NCBI GenBank assembly: GCA_025765595.1
Contig: JAIVFH010000467.1
Coordinates: 1-18,673, forward strand
From: Obelidium mucronatum
Taxonomy: Eukaryota; Chytridiomycota; Chytridiomycetes; Chytridiales; Chytriomycetaceae
DNA length: 18,673 nt
Direction of reading: 5' to 3'
The translations under genes and the position numbers were made by a program. Below the pieces are notes generated by a model. That model did no database searches. It worked only from the letters and a program-made list of their open reading frames with translations, and was not told where the DNA came from. Below, one piece after another: positions 7,032 through 17,729 of the stretch; positions within the stretch are counted from its first letter, which is position 1, and every line of letters starts with the position of its first letter.

Positions 7032-8262
7032 GTTACTGTGGAGGTTGCAATTCTAAGGGGCACTGTTCCCGCGCAAGGAGTGGTATATCGCGAACTGAAC
7101 GGGTATTCCGGAAGAAATTGTTTTCGGTAAGTGAAGAATGCAATACAAAAAAGAAACTTACGAATAACACGGAGAAAACGACGACCCAGTTACTGTAGAG
7201 GCGGTTGTGCCGCAGTATCCCGTCCTTGACGGTTTGATCCGTACAATTCTAAGGGGCCGCAAACACACCACTGTGCCCGCACAAGGAATGGTTGGCACAC
7301 AGCTCTCCACAGTATATCGCGAACTGAACGGGTATTCCTGAAGAAATTGTTTTCGGTAAGTGAAGAATACAAAAAAAAAAGAAACTTACAAAGAACACGG
7401 AGAAACGACGACCAAGTTACTGTAGAGGCGGTTATGCCGCAGTATCCCGTCCTTGACGGTTTGATCCGCACAATTCTAAGGGGCCGCAAACACACCACTG
7501 TGCCAGCGCAAGGAATGGTTGGCACACAGCTCTCCACAGTATCGCGAAAACCAGCAACCAACCAAAGGAATCCTGTAAAATCAAAAAAAGTTAGGGGTGA
7601 GTCAAACAAAAATGACAAGAAAAAACAACAAACCGGAAACGCGAGAAGACGTCTGTACAGGTACTGCAAGATGGTGTGGTGCGGAATCTTTTTCCTTGGC
7701 CGCATAGCAAACTCAGGTCCGAGGTCGCAACCGCACCCCGTGCCCGCGCAATGAATGGTTGGCACACGGTTTTCTACAGTACTACTTAAGAGCGCCAAAT
7801 CAAGCAGACCAGCCGATGAATACCTACATTATCAGCTTTGGTTAGAAGTAAATGAAAACGGTAAATAAATAAAAAAGGAGAAAACGCTGCGAGTACTGCA
7901 AGGTGGTGTGCCGCCAGTGCCTCATCCCCGGACAGACGTAGCTTAGAACAGGTTCGAGGCAGCAAAACACACCCCGTGCCCGCGCAATGAAAGGTTGGCA
8001 CACAGTTTTCCGCAGTACTCTGGGACGAACCACCGGAACCAAATAGCCAAAGAGAATCTGGAATACCGCTTGTCATCAGCGAGGAAAAAAAGGAAAAACA
8101 AAGTAAAAGCTAACCAGAAGTAGGAGGACACGGAGCAAGTACTGCAGAATCGGTTTTTTACAGGAACTCAACACTGTCAGCACCATCAATAGTCAGATCC
8201 GAGACTGCTACACACCCTGTGCTCGCGCAATGAATGGTTGGCATACAGCTTTCCACAGTACT
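7032..8262. repeat. Tandem array of six related cores in a ~230-255 bp period
   Basis: Cores at 7032-7088 (internally deleted), 7189-7315, 7416-7542, 7661-7782, 7892-8019 and 8148-8262. Each opens with (G/A)(T)TACTG(C/T)A and closes with CAGTA(C/T). Inside all full copies is a block close to GCGCAATGAATGGTTGGCAC, with GTGCC and GGCAC able to form a small hairpin. Copies 2 and 3 are nearly identical over ~225 bp including the spacer; later copies diverge, mainly between the conserved ends. Spacers differ. Copies 4-6 have AGTACTGC/CAGTACT ends like short terminal inverted repeats. I recognise no RNA family or transposon. Candidates are a satellite, stacked MITE-like elements or repeated non-coding RNA units. 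Minus-strand frames give a repeated VPTIHCAGTGC-like peptide, but changes between copies are not biased to silent positions. Confidence 0.85.
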
Positions 8263-8364
8263 CTCGAAGAAGCCACCCATATCCTGGAGGACCTGTGGTT
8301 TTATATTGTTGTTGTTAATATATCGGAGTTTGAAATTATACAGCATGAAACACGGAAACTTACC
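8263..8364. other. Spacer between the tandem array and the hAT-like remnant
   Basis: About 100 bp of AT-rich sequence with no feature that I can support. Confidence 0.4.
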
Positions 8365-8454
8365 CAAATGCCACGCGACTGTCGGATTGAAAAGACGATA
8401 TGCTCTGCTGTTTAATGCTGAGAAAACGCGCTCGAGAGTGGCCGAAGAGCCACG
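8365..8454 (-). mobile_element. Possible hAT transposase C-terminal dimerisation-domain relic
   Basis: Within a 233-codon minus-strand open frame (8859-8158) a short block reads GSSATLERVFSALNSRAYRL then FNPTVAWHL. This matches the pattern of the hAT family C-terminal dimerisation region (SSA..ERVFSA...I..KR.RL.P..V..L). The surrounding residues show no other hAT features: no DDE catalytic residues and no BED finger. The frame also runs on into the last core of the tandem array. I take it as a small decayed fragment; a chance match is possible. Confidence 0.35.
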
Positions 8455-9016
8455 ACAGAGGCCATAGACGACGGATTTGTTTGACAGCACAGAAGTTGAT
8501 TGAAGCCCGATGGGCCGTGGACGTAGTAGATGGCGTGTATACGCACCATACACGAGAAAGTATTTGATGTTTAAGAAGAGGGTGGATGCTGGTCGGACAA
8601 GAGGGAGTTCTGTTTTTGCGATGTTTTTTGTTTGGATTTTTAAAATTATTTTTCTCCTACTTATATTAATAACCAAAGAATTGTTTAAATTCTCCGACAC
8701 GTTTTTCAGAAACGTTTTGAAATTCGAGAGGCTTAAGAAGGTTCTTTTGAATTTAGTCTCCTCCACCTTGAAAAATTGGAGACGGAATTCTACGTTTTTC
8801 GCCTGTTGAAAAAATGGAACTGCAAATGAGCAAAATACGTAACTAGCTCGCACATCCATCCCTTCACGATCATATCTTTAGAATTGATAGCAAGCTGCAG
8901 GATCTAATGCGCCTATCGTTTCATTGTCTACCTTGGGAGAATTGATTTGTCAACAACTGATACATAAGGAAGCAACTCCCCCCCCTGCCCGATCTCGCTG
9001 CAAAGTCATTATCATC
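8455..9016. other. Intergenic sequence upstream of the glycosyltransferase
   Basis: About 560 bp with no convincing gene. Short frames exist on both strands (for example 8510-8809 plus) but lack family signatures and have biased, AT-driven composition. The last part must hold the glycosyltransferase promoter; a pyrimidine-rich stretch (ctcccccccctgcccg) lies about 40 bases before the ATG. Confidence 0.5.
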
Positions 9017-10363
9017 ATGTCTCGGTATTTGCTTACTTGCATTGGAACCCGTGGCGACGTTCAGCCTTTTGTCGCAATTGCGCAGGGTCTTCGCAACAAC
9101 AACCCCGAAGCAGCCATCACACTTGCGGCCCATGAAGAGTATGAAAAGTTCGTGATATCTTACGGCTTTGGATTTTCTCCGCTGCGACCATCTATCACAG
9201 ACGTACTGCAGTCACCTGAAGCAAAAGCCGCCAACAACACTTGGTTCTTCGAACGTGGAAAGAAAATGGCTGAGTTTATGGGGCCTGTCTTTACCAGCTA
9301 CTTGAATGATATACAGTCTGCCATTGCTACTTTTAATCCAACTCACTTGGTTCTGTCTACTCAGGCGATTGGTTGTGGGGCCCTCTTAATTGCAGAAAGC
9401 CACCCAACAATCAAAATCAGCATCCTTCATGTCATTCCATTCGTCCCCACCTCAGTCTACGCTCCAGCTCTTATCGCAGGAGGATCAATGTCGCTTGGAA
9501 TGCCCTTTCTGAACACCCTCGCATGGTCCATGATGATGACCATGATGGGATCAATGACGGCTCGCTTGGAGAACCCGGCACGCGCAAAAGTTGGTTTACA
9601 ACCAGCAACTGACTTTTACCCACAAACAACACGTCGCCACAACATCCAAATCATCCATGCATACTCGAAATACCTCCTTCCCCGTCCTTTTGATTGGCCT
9701 GCTAACGCACACGTCGTTGGCCCATTAGTCGTTGATGAAAAGCACGAATCTCCACTTGCTTCAGATTTAAACGAGTGGATTACAAACTGTCGAAACAAGT
9801 CAAAAGATTGTATAGTTGTTTACTTTGGGATTGGATCCATGTTGGGATCCCTTTTTGACCACGCCTTTGCCAAACAAGCGCTGAACCACATTCTGCGGGC
9901 GTCCCAACAAGTCATAACGGCAGATCCGCGTGTCAACATTATCATTCACACAGTTTTGAATGCATCCCAGTCGATTGACCTTGAATTCGACACGACTGTT
10001 TATGGATCTTCTATTTTCTGCTTGACGAAACCGGCACCCCATACGACGTTATTTCAGAAAATCGATCTGGTGATTCATCATGGAGGCGCAGGAACAACAC
10101 ACGCGGCTCTTTTGGCAGGTTGTCCTAGTATAGTGTTACCCTGTGGTCTTGAATCTGATCAACCATTCTGGGCCAATGTGATTGTTAATATGCAGTTTGG
10201 AACGAGGGGATTTGAAATGAAGGGAATTACGCCTGTGAAGTTTAAGGCTGCTCTTGAGCTTGCTGTTAAGGAGCTTCCAATCACGAAAGCAAAGTGTAAA
10301 GAATTTAAAGAGAAGGCTGATACTGAAGATGCGGTAGGAGAGTGTATTAGGATTATTGGTTGA
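9017..10363 (+). CDS. UDP-dependent glycosyltransferase, GT1/sterol-glucosyltransferase type
   Basis: Single exon, 448 residues. ATG 9017 is chosen because MSRYLLTCIGTRGDVQPF is the usual start of this family; the frame is open upstream but has no ATG. The N-terminal acceptor domain begins with GTRGDVQPF (residues 10-18). The C-terminal donor domain has HHGGAGTTHAALLAGCPSIV (from residue 354), with the nucleotide-sugar-binding His and Gly-rich turn, and DQPFWAN (from 381). These enzymes move a sugar, usually glucose from UDP-glucose, onto lipophilic acceptors such as sterols or antibiotics. There is no PH or GRAM domain as in yeast sterol glucosyltransferase, so the acceptor is uncertain. No signal peptide; probably cytosolic. 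It is intronless although other genes here are spliced. AATAAA follows the stop. Confidence 0.9.
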   Translation: MSRYLLTCIGTRGDVQPFVAIAQGLRNNNPEAAITLAAHEEYEKFVISYGFGFSPLRPSITDVLQSPEAKAANNTWFFERGKKMAEFMGPVFTSYLNDIQSAIATFNPTHLVLSTQAIGCGALLIAESHPTIKISILHVIPFVPTSVYAPALIAGGSMSLGMPFLNTLAWSMMMTMMGSMTARLENPARAKVGLQPATDFYPQTTRRHNIQIIHAYSKYLLPRPFDWPANAHVVGPLVVDEKHESPLASDLNEWITNCRNKSKDCIVVYFGIGSMLGSLFDHAFAKQALNHILRASQQVITADPRVNIIIHTVLNASQSIDLEFDTTVYGSSIFCLTKPAPHTTLFQKIDLVIHHGGAGTTHAALLAGCPSIVLPCGLESDQPFWANVIVNMQFGTRGFEMKGITPVKFKAALELAVKELPITKAKCKEFKEKADTEDAVGECIRIIG

Positions 10364-10400
10364 CTTCAAAGTCAATGATAGCTGTTCAGCAAGAATGTGC

Positions 10401-10406
10401 AATAAA
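10401..10406 (+). terminator. Polyadenylation signal AATAAA of the glycosyltransferase
   Basis: AATAAA 38 bases after the stop at 10361-10363, in the short space between two convergent genes. Confidence 0.6.
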
Positions 10407-10501
10407 CATGATACAATTTTGTAGGATCATTTTAACTCTGCGCTTTGACAACGGATCATCGCCTTTCATCACGCAAAAGTTCAAGAGACTTATAACTTTG
10501 G

Positions 10502-10507
10502 TTTATT
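10502..10507 (-). terminator. Polyadenylation signal AATAAA (minus) of the secreted protein gene
   Basis: TTTATT on the plus strand reads AATAAA on the minus strand, about 12 bases past the stop codon at 10520. Such a short distance matches other genes in the window. Confidence 0.55.
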
Positions 10508-10519
10508 CATTTCAACTTT

Positions 10520-11236
10520 TCAAGCGTACGTGACAACCCCAGAATAAATGAGACCGCCTTTATATTCTGGTGCTTTAAAATAGCAATTGCCTCTTTGGCG
10601 AGCAGGATCGAAAACCCATGTAGCTGCCAGGCAAACGGTATCTACGGTACATGCATTCCAGCATTCAATAACGTCGGGCATGTCATAATCACCATAATCG
10701 AACCGGCCTCTAAAATCTGCACGTGGTGCAACCATATCAGAGTTTCCAACAAGAACGCCAGAGAAATCAGATGGAAGCATGTTTGGCGTTGGTGCTTTAA
10801 TCCAGCAGAGTCCATTGTATGCGTTGTACGTGAAGAAAGACTGCCAGCGCTTCTTTGCTTCCCGAAAACATTGGGTGATTCTTTGGTAGCCATCTCCTAT
10901 GAAGATACCTTGTGGCGCAGATCCGACATATACTGGTTCAAGGTCAAACTGACTCCAATCAGCGCCGAAACTGACGAAGGCCAACTCGGTGTTATCAAAT
11001 CCAAACCAAACTTTGCGCAAGTCTGAATTCTCAGTCGAACTTGATTCGGCAGCGTTACTCATGAGGTCTGATGCAAAGATTGCATTCGGAGATCCCGAGA
11101 CTCTTTCAATGGAGGCATGGCCTTTTGGAAATAGGTTGGTTTGGTTCCATGGAACCAGCTTGTTGGACTGGGCGGGTGCCGCAGAGGCAGAGCATACAAG
11201 AGAAAGTACAGCAATGGCCAGATTAATGAGGTTCAT
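10520..11236 (-). CDS. Secreted Cys-rich protein with two PAN/apple-like modules
   Basis: Single exon, 238 residues. ATG at 11236 gives a clear signal peptide (NLINLAIAVLSLVCSASAA, likely cut after SAA near residue 20); the frame extends upstream only to non-ATG codons. Outside the signal there are six Cys (123, 144, 192, 196, 202, 218). Two halves end alike, GLCWIKAP and GNCYFKAP, and the second has the C-x3-C-x5-C spacing followed by a distant Cys seen in PAN/apple domains. Such domains bind proteins or carbohydrates at the cell surface or outside it. I infer an extracellular or wall-bound role; the ligand is unknown. The gene diverges from BLM10, with 241 bp between their start codons. Confidence 0.72.
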   Translation of the reverse strand: MNLINLAIAVLSLVCSASAAPAQSNKLVPWNQTNLFPKGHASIERVSGSPNAIFASDLMSNAAESSSTENSDLRKVWFGFDNTELAFVSFGADWSQFDLEPVYVGSAPQGIFIGDGYQRITQCFREAKKRWQSFFTYNAYNGLCWIKAPTPNMLPSDFSGVLVGNSDMVAPRADFRGRFDYGDYDMPDVIECWNACTVDTVCLAATWVFDPARQRGNCYFKAPEYKGGLIYSGVVTYA

Positions 11237-11477
11237 TTTACGGAAGTTTTCTGGGATAATGATCACGTTTTGTGATTGTGGCTGGTACTGTGGCTGGCTC
11301 CACTTACATTATACAGAAAATTGGGATCTCGTCAATACTGATTCGATGTCATCGAGTCACCGACGATTTCGTCATTCATTTTAGTTGGACACACGCTAAG
11401 AAGCAGACTATTTCAAAAGCCATTTCAAATCCAATTCAAATCCTAAACTTTGGACGCGTTGGATTCAAGTAAATAAA
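11237..11477. promoter_or_regulatory. Shared upstream region of the secreted protein and BLM10 genes
   Basis: 241 bp between divergent start codons. Both promoters should lie here. No PACE-like proteasome element (GGTGGCAAA) or clear TATA box was seen by eye. Confidence 0.45.
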
Positions 11478-14400
11478 ATGTATCCATCAACTTTGCCCTC
11501 GTTCAATGGGGCGCCGCCGGGTGACATTGAGCACAGAAGTGCACTTATGAAAAATATAAAGATCGGTCTTGTGAACGCCGTGGTAACTGGCGATGTCGCA
11601 GCCGCGATAATGTGGACAAGAAAGGCCAACGTGTGAGCAACTGAGGTTATAAATGCATGAAAGCTAACCCAGTTCAAATAACAGGTTTTTGACTCTTCGC
11701 TATGTGCCCGACGACAGCGATCGAGGGTTTCTGGTTAAACTTCTTGTTGGACTTGTCTCTGAGCCAAACATCGACATGCATTTAGCTCATACTTTTGCAT
11801 CAACTGCTGTTCGATTAGCAAAAAAAGACAAGTTATTGACACCTGATATGTTGGAGATTGACTGGAAACCTCTTTGGGAACTGGTAAGCCGGCCACATAT
11901 CATGAGTATGTCTCCTTAATCAACATCTTAGATCCGACGAGCATCTTTTCCTAGAGGAAGGGAGCGAGTCTTCAATGCGGACGCCAGCTATGCCCAGGAA
12001 ATTTTGAAGTTGGTTCGCACAGTCAGGCGTTTGTTCCCTGTGACTGCGACATTTGAAATACTGGAGGAGTTCATGCCGGACATCAATCCACACAATATCT
12101 CTCATTTTTTGAATATTGTGGGGCATATGACTGTCTTCCTTCCAACGAACCGCCCCCCCAAAACCCCCTCCAGCATTTCTCCTGACGCGCCTGCTTTCTT
12201 TTGGGTACCCACATTGTTTTCCATTTGGTCGCTGGCAACAGGAGCTCATCACTTGGATAAATCAATTCTTAGCGTTTTAGCTCGTCTCGCTGAAGATCAG
12301 AATGGGAGTCCTGAATTGTGTGGCTGGACAGACGACATGATGAAAGTGGTGTTTGAATGCGGTCTGAGGGATTTAGAAATGCCAGTTGGATCAGCGTCTG
12401 CTAAAAGTGGAGGAAGAGGAAAAGCAAACTTGGTAAGCAAAGTCGCTGTTAGTTGGAATTTACTCACAATCAACATTGTTTTTAGCAATTGATACCATAC
12501 TTTGCAAGGTTTATTGTCAATACTATTTACCCAGTGCAGGTGGACGCTATTGACGGTTATATTCCTCCAACAAACTCACTGAGTCTCCTTCAAACCCTAC
12601 TTCAAGCGGCTGAAACATATTTTCATCCGTCAAACTATGGACCATGGTCCCTGAAACTCGCATCTCTTTTGCATCACTTGTGTGTTGGCTTCTTGAAACG
12701 ATCTAGAAAAGAGATGGACCCTGATTGTAAAACACCTCAAAGACTACGTCTCACAAAAGAATTGAGAGATACTTTCGTCGATGCCATTCAGGCCTGTGCA
12801 TTTTTGTCAATGTTTGCAAAAGACCCGCGAGCTGTGAATGAAGCAAACGGAGCAATCAAAGCATTGGCTTACTTAAATCCTGGGGTAGTCCTGCCAAAAG
12901 TTCTGGAGAGAGTTTTTCCTGCGTTGGAAACGTTGACTGAGGTATAAGTGTTGATATTTATTGACGACTGACCAAAAAAAAAACTCAGACCCACAGGACT
13001 TCTGCTTGCTTGTCGAATTTGGGGCTTACAATTCTTCCAATTTTGAACCGCAACTTGTTTCCACCAGGGGCTAAAAATTTTGTGGAGCTTCTGAATTTGA
13101 GTCTTCCGGGTATTGACATGAATGACCCAATGAAGACAACCAGCACATTGGTTTTCATTAGCAGCGCGTTTATGGGTGTTCCAATTGCGGATTTAAGCAA
13201 CAGTATGGTCGATGATGAGAATGAAGATGATCGGGAAGTAAGGCTCAGTACTGCCGGATTGGAGGAATGGTTGATTCTCTTTTTGAACCGGATTTATCTT
13301 ATGGTACAGCGTATTCTCTTGTCATTTATGTTATCTCTAATGAGAGCATCCACAGTTTGAAAACCTTCCGCAAATTCATGGATCTTCCAACGAAAACAAT
13401 ATGGAGAATGTTCTTCTTTCAATGGCCACATACGCCCTTCAAATTATCTTTCAACAAACAAGTTCCAGTATTCATGAAGTTGCTCTGAAGTCAGTTGGCC
13501 AAGTTTGTATCGACAACTGTGATTCCGAGTGCAACAAAAGCTGTTGGGAAAATCCTGTCTATTGCTGGTGGCTCAGTTCCCATCCAAGAAACTGCATCAT
13601 TTTTTGCAGCTTACAAGCTCCCGAATCCGCGAAGAACTTGCTTCACATGCGTCATCCAAACCATCACTTCCAAAAACCTCCTTTCCGTTCAGTTTTGCAT
13701 CCCTATCCGATGCTGCCCTTCATTGGCATCAATACGCATTTTTATGCACGCTTTCAAACACAGGGGATTCCTTGCTTGTACACCAAAAGCTAGTTTCTAT
13801 TGTAATTGAGGAGATGATTCTGGGCTGCAAAAGCTATCGCGGCATTAAATGGGCAGCAAAATCAATCCATGTGGCAATTATGAACTGCATTAGTGTATAT
13901 CCCAAAGAACTTCGAAGCTTTGAAGGTGTTCGATGGGATGACTCATCTTTCATGTCCTCCTCGTATCAATATTGGGGCGAGCAGCAACAAATCGCCGGGG
14001 TTGCCGTCGATTGGCATATTCCAACTGGACCCGAACTTGAATTCGCCATGGGTTTATTATCAAAGTACACCAAACTTACTATGCTAATCTGGAAAGGTTG
14101 CTTGAAGGCTCTCAAAGCACTCCAGTGTCGGCTAGCGATCTCCGTCGCGATCAGTCGTTTGAATTAACTCGTTGGGTTATGATTTTGAGGAGCCTTATTC
14201 TATCAATTGGAGGGTTGTTGCCTCCTTGGGACGACAATTTGAATTCGCCTATTAGCGAAACTCCACTCATGGACCTTTCTTGCCCGATGGAGAAAAGCGA
14301 AGTCCATCCTTCTTGCGGCTATCTTTTGCAAAACAGCCCTCATTATACCACCGCCTCGCAGATCCGCCACAAAATTGGTGAACTTCTCAATCAACTGATG

Positions 14401-17400
14401 GTTCATTTCGAATCTCAAAGAGAAGACGACGTGGAACCATTGAAGCAACTCATTAAAGCCGTCACATCTTTTGTTTCGTTTCGGGGCGTGAAAGCATCAA
14501 CTCTTGCAAAGCAGATTAGTGGGTACAAGTACATCAAAGGTATTGTCGGGAGTGTGGATAACGGAAAACGTTTGCCACGTTATTTGCACGTCAAGAGAAG
14601 CCACAGTAAGTGTTTTTCTGATCCTTTGCGTCATTTTTAAGGCAATGTGATTTGTTATTAGTTCTCCATCAGCATCGTCTTCGATTCTGCTTCTCCCATG
14701 AAAGTGTTTTGACCATTCAAACCGAGGAGATTTTAACATCGTTGTTCAATTTGTCATTGTCGCGTTACTCTGCTGTAAGAATTGAAGCGCAATCAGCTTT
14801 AAATCAGACAATGGTGCCATTTGAAGCGCTGAAGAAGAAGTTCTATAAATCATATTTGAACAAACTAGCAGCTGATGGAACACCTGAACACGTTATCAAG
14901 GGATGTCTCCACGTTTGCAATAGCCCTATGGTCGGAGAGTTGGCGAGGCGTGATGTTGAGTGCTGTTTTCTGTTTGTTCAGAGAATTTGCTTACCATTTG
15001 GAGACAAGGTGGGTTTGAAAGCAAATGTTGATTTGAGTTTATTGATGATATTATCAGCCATCAATTCAAGAGCTTGTCAGACATATCTTTGTTAGCTATT
15101 TAGAAAATATCTGTCAATTGTCAATTGGGTTGTCTGCTTCCCCCAGTCTAGTAGAATCGATTCGGAAATACGTTTTGGTGGACCAGGCAACTCTGCTAAA
15201 TGGAATAATGACTTCTAGAAATGAGGCTAAAAATTTAATGGAGCTGTATTCGAAATTTGTAAGAGCTGTTGAAACTCCGTAACTATGTTTTTCTCACTGT
15301 CTACTTTCAGTTGGTCGACATGGTTGCCCTCATTGAAAACCCTTCTACTCATTGGAGAGCCCGAGCAATGGCTGTAAATCTTTTGGAAGTTGTTTGGCGA
15401 CCACAGGATGTGCAACCCACTATCCTCACAAGAGTTCTTTTGGAGGGTGTTGTCTCGCCTCATCCTACTCTTCGCGATGTGACTATTTCGTTATTGGCTC
15501 GAGTATTGAGAAGTCTTAAAGCCCGTGCCAAAACGGCCGGAACGGATCGAACAAAAGTTTGTAGGCGCGAAGTTATCAGAACCAGGTGGAGACGTTGTCG
15601 ACACTGATACTTATTTGAAGAACAGTGTTGTTTCAGGGGCAACGTAAGATGCCCGCATTTCCTTTTAAATTTTGAATATGAGTGTTAATTTCGCTGTAGC
15701 AATATTCATGACTCTTCGATAGTCGGATGGTATTGCTGGCCAACGAAAGTGAAATTCTACACTCTAGTTGGAAGCGAATTTGATGTCGGTGGAGACACTC
15801 TCGAATCGCTTCCTTATTATGATAAGGAATCTCGAGAATCGTTGGAGTTGCTGTCTCTTACCATAAATCAAGCAAGCTTTTGGGAAAAACTTTCTTTGTA
15901 TCACTCTCAAGAATCTTCGAAAGGGGCGGAGGCCTTTAACTCTGACTTATTTAATCTAGTGCGTGTTTTGGCGGGACAATTTGAGGATTCGTTTGTTGGG
16001 CATTTGAAACACACTGTTGTTGAACTGGTAAAGGATCCAAAAGACAAATCAAAGCAAAGGGCTGCCGCTGAGTTTTTGGCTGGTCTTGTGAGGGGATCAA
16101 AGAATTGGAGCATTCCGAAGACTGAGAAATTATGGGGTTGGGTGATGCCTATTCTTGAAACAGCTTTTCAGACTTCATCCACCGAGACTGTTCGATTTTG
16201 GATAGACTTTTTGAATGCGGTTTTGGTACGTTTTTTATTTTTAATTCATGCCTAACTCTTTGATGGCACAGGTGAACCGTGACCCTAGAAGAGTTCTTCC
16301 CATCATTCAGTTTGTATTCAATTGGAAGTTAGATCCAGTAGCCCAATCGTTCTTCACAGAAGCCAAAAAGTTGACTCTGATCAAGATTGTAGTGTCTTGC
16401 TTCAAATGGCGTCTCTTACCCTTATATCCTCCACTCTTGGCGGAACTGGTCAGCCAAATCAGGCATCCATACCAGCAAGTACGCGATGTTCTGGGAGTGG
16501 TGATTGATATGATTATGCAGCTTTTGTGGCACCCTTCTGCAAACTCTGTCGAGGAAATTATTCAGTGGAGCATCTTTTCGGGAGGAAGCTTGCACCCTGA
16601 CATATATAGCGCAAATTCTTTCAACGGTGTTGTACCTGTTGTTCTGCATGAATCAGTGAAATTACTTGTAGAGAATCTTTTCATTGACATGAAAAAATGG
16701 CGTGCAATTGAGCGCGTAAACAAGATTGGTCCCAGTGATTATGGAAACGCCAGTAAAACAGGTACATTTATTGGAAAACAAAATTACCTCAGGCTAATCC
16801 TATTGAACTGTAGTTATCGCATGGATTTTGGGGTCTATGGCTTGGAACGCCACAACTGCAAAGTTTACTTGCTTCCACCTGCAAATTCCAGAACTTTTCA
16901 AAATGATTGATTATGACGATTTGGAATTGCAAAAGACGGCTGCTGGAATTGCTACCATGTATAGTAATCTTCCATTTCCGCTGCAATTCCTTCCACAAGT
17001 GCTTGATCGAATTCTCGCCCTTCTGGCAGACCCGGACTTGAAATGGCAAGTCAAGTTGAAGTTGATCCCTTGTCTCCAAATCCTATTCTTCAAGAACTTG
17101 CTGTTTTTGACAAGTGAGATGAAGGTGGTTATTCTGGACACTGTGTCAACGTTACTGTTACACCCTCAAGTGGAAATTCGTAATTTGGCTGGTGTCACTC
17201 TTTCAGGATTAGTTCTTTGTTCGGAGAGAGCCTCAATTTCTGCATTGAAGGTTTGTTCTTGATAGATACCAATCCTGAACTTATGTGTTTTTCTTCAGAC
17301 TAAATTTGAAGGTTCATTGAAAGCAAGCAAATCTGCAAAAAAGAAGACAACACTCCCTCCAAATCCCTCCACCTCACCAACAACTGGAAGTTTGCACCCG

Positions 17401-17673
17401 TTGGTGCTCCAACGACATGCTTCAGTGATTGGATTAAGCTCCCTTATTTTGGCATTTCCATATGATGTCCCATCTTGGATGCCAGCAGTTCTCATCACGC
17501 TATCTTCTTGTATATCAGATCAAGCACCAATCGGAGAAACTGTAGCTAAAACATTTGCAGATTTTAGACGTACACATCAGGATAACTGGAAGGAGGAAGG
17601 GTCAAAGGCATTCACTGAGGACCAGTTGTCTATTCTCTCTGATTTACTCATTTCGTCGTCATACTATGCATAG
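11478..17673 (+). CDS. BLM10: Proteasome activator BLM10/PA200 (PSME4), 13 exons, four frame breaks
   Basis: Exons: 11478-11632, 11685-11883, 11932-12432, 12486-12941, 12989-13303, 13356-14605, 14662-15008, 15058-15258, 15311-15643, 15700-16225, 16272-16761, 16814-17250, 17299-17673. All 12 introns are GT-AG, 46-56 bp. The ~1860-residue HEAT-repeat product matches PA200 in length and landmarks: ETYFHPSNYGPWSLKLA, LNLSLPGIDMNDPMKTTSTL, VDWHIPTGPELEFA, VGWYCWPTKV, LVRGSKNWSIPKTEKLW, FPYDVPSWMPAVL, FRRTHQDNW, and the C-terminal YYA (HbYX-type) that docks in the 20S alpha-ring pockets. The protein caps the 20S proteasome, mainly in the nucleus. The frame changes by one base near 13503, 13600, 14073 and 15555, all inside conserved coding sequence without splice sites and beside short homopolymers. 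Correcting them makes the total divisible by three. Hence either sequence errors, a recent pseudogene or frameshifting. Confidence 0.95.
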
Positions 17674-17729
17674 AACCCCCTTGAAAGCTAGTGCTTGTCT
17701 GTGATATGCTGCGTGTGTTCTTTTGTACT

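Noticed and set aside
7892..8019. tRNA-like B box (GGTTCGAGGC) in the array core, suggesting a tRNA gene or SINE
   Set aside because: No cloverleaf, acceptor stem or A box is found around it, and the motif is not kept in the other copies.
7190..8131. Minus-strand frames giving a repeated VPTIHCAGTGC-like peptide
   Set aside because: The frames differ between copies, are broken by stops, and the differences among copies change amino acids freely, so the conservation is at the DNA or RNA level.
13503..13605. A single ~103-bp intron (GTTTGT...TTTTGCAG) that would remove two of the BLM10 frame changes
   Set aside because: Splice sites and phase fit, but the piece encodes a segment (VIPSATKAVGKIL) that matches the conserved PA200 helical repeat, and it would be twice as long as every other intron in the gene. 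I keep it as coding; cDNA could still overturn this.
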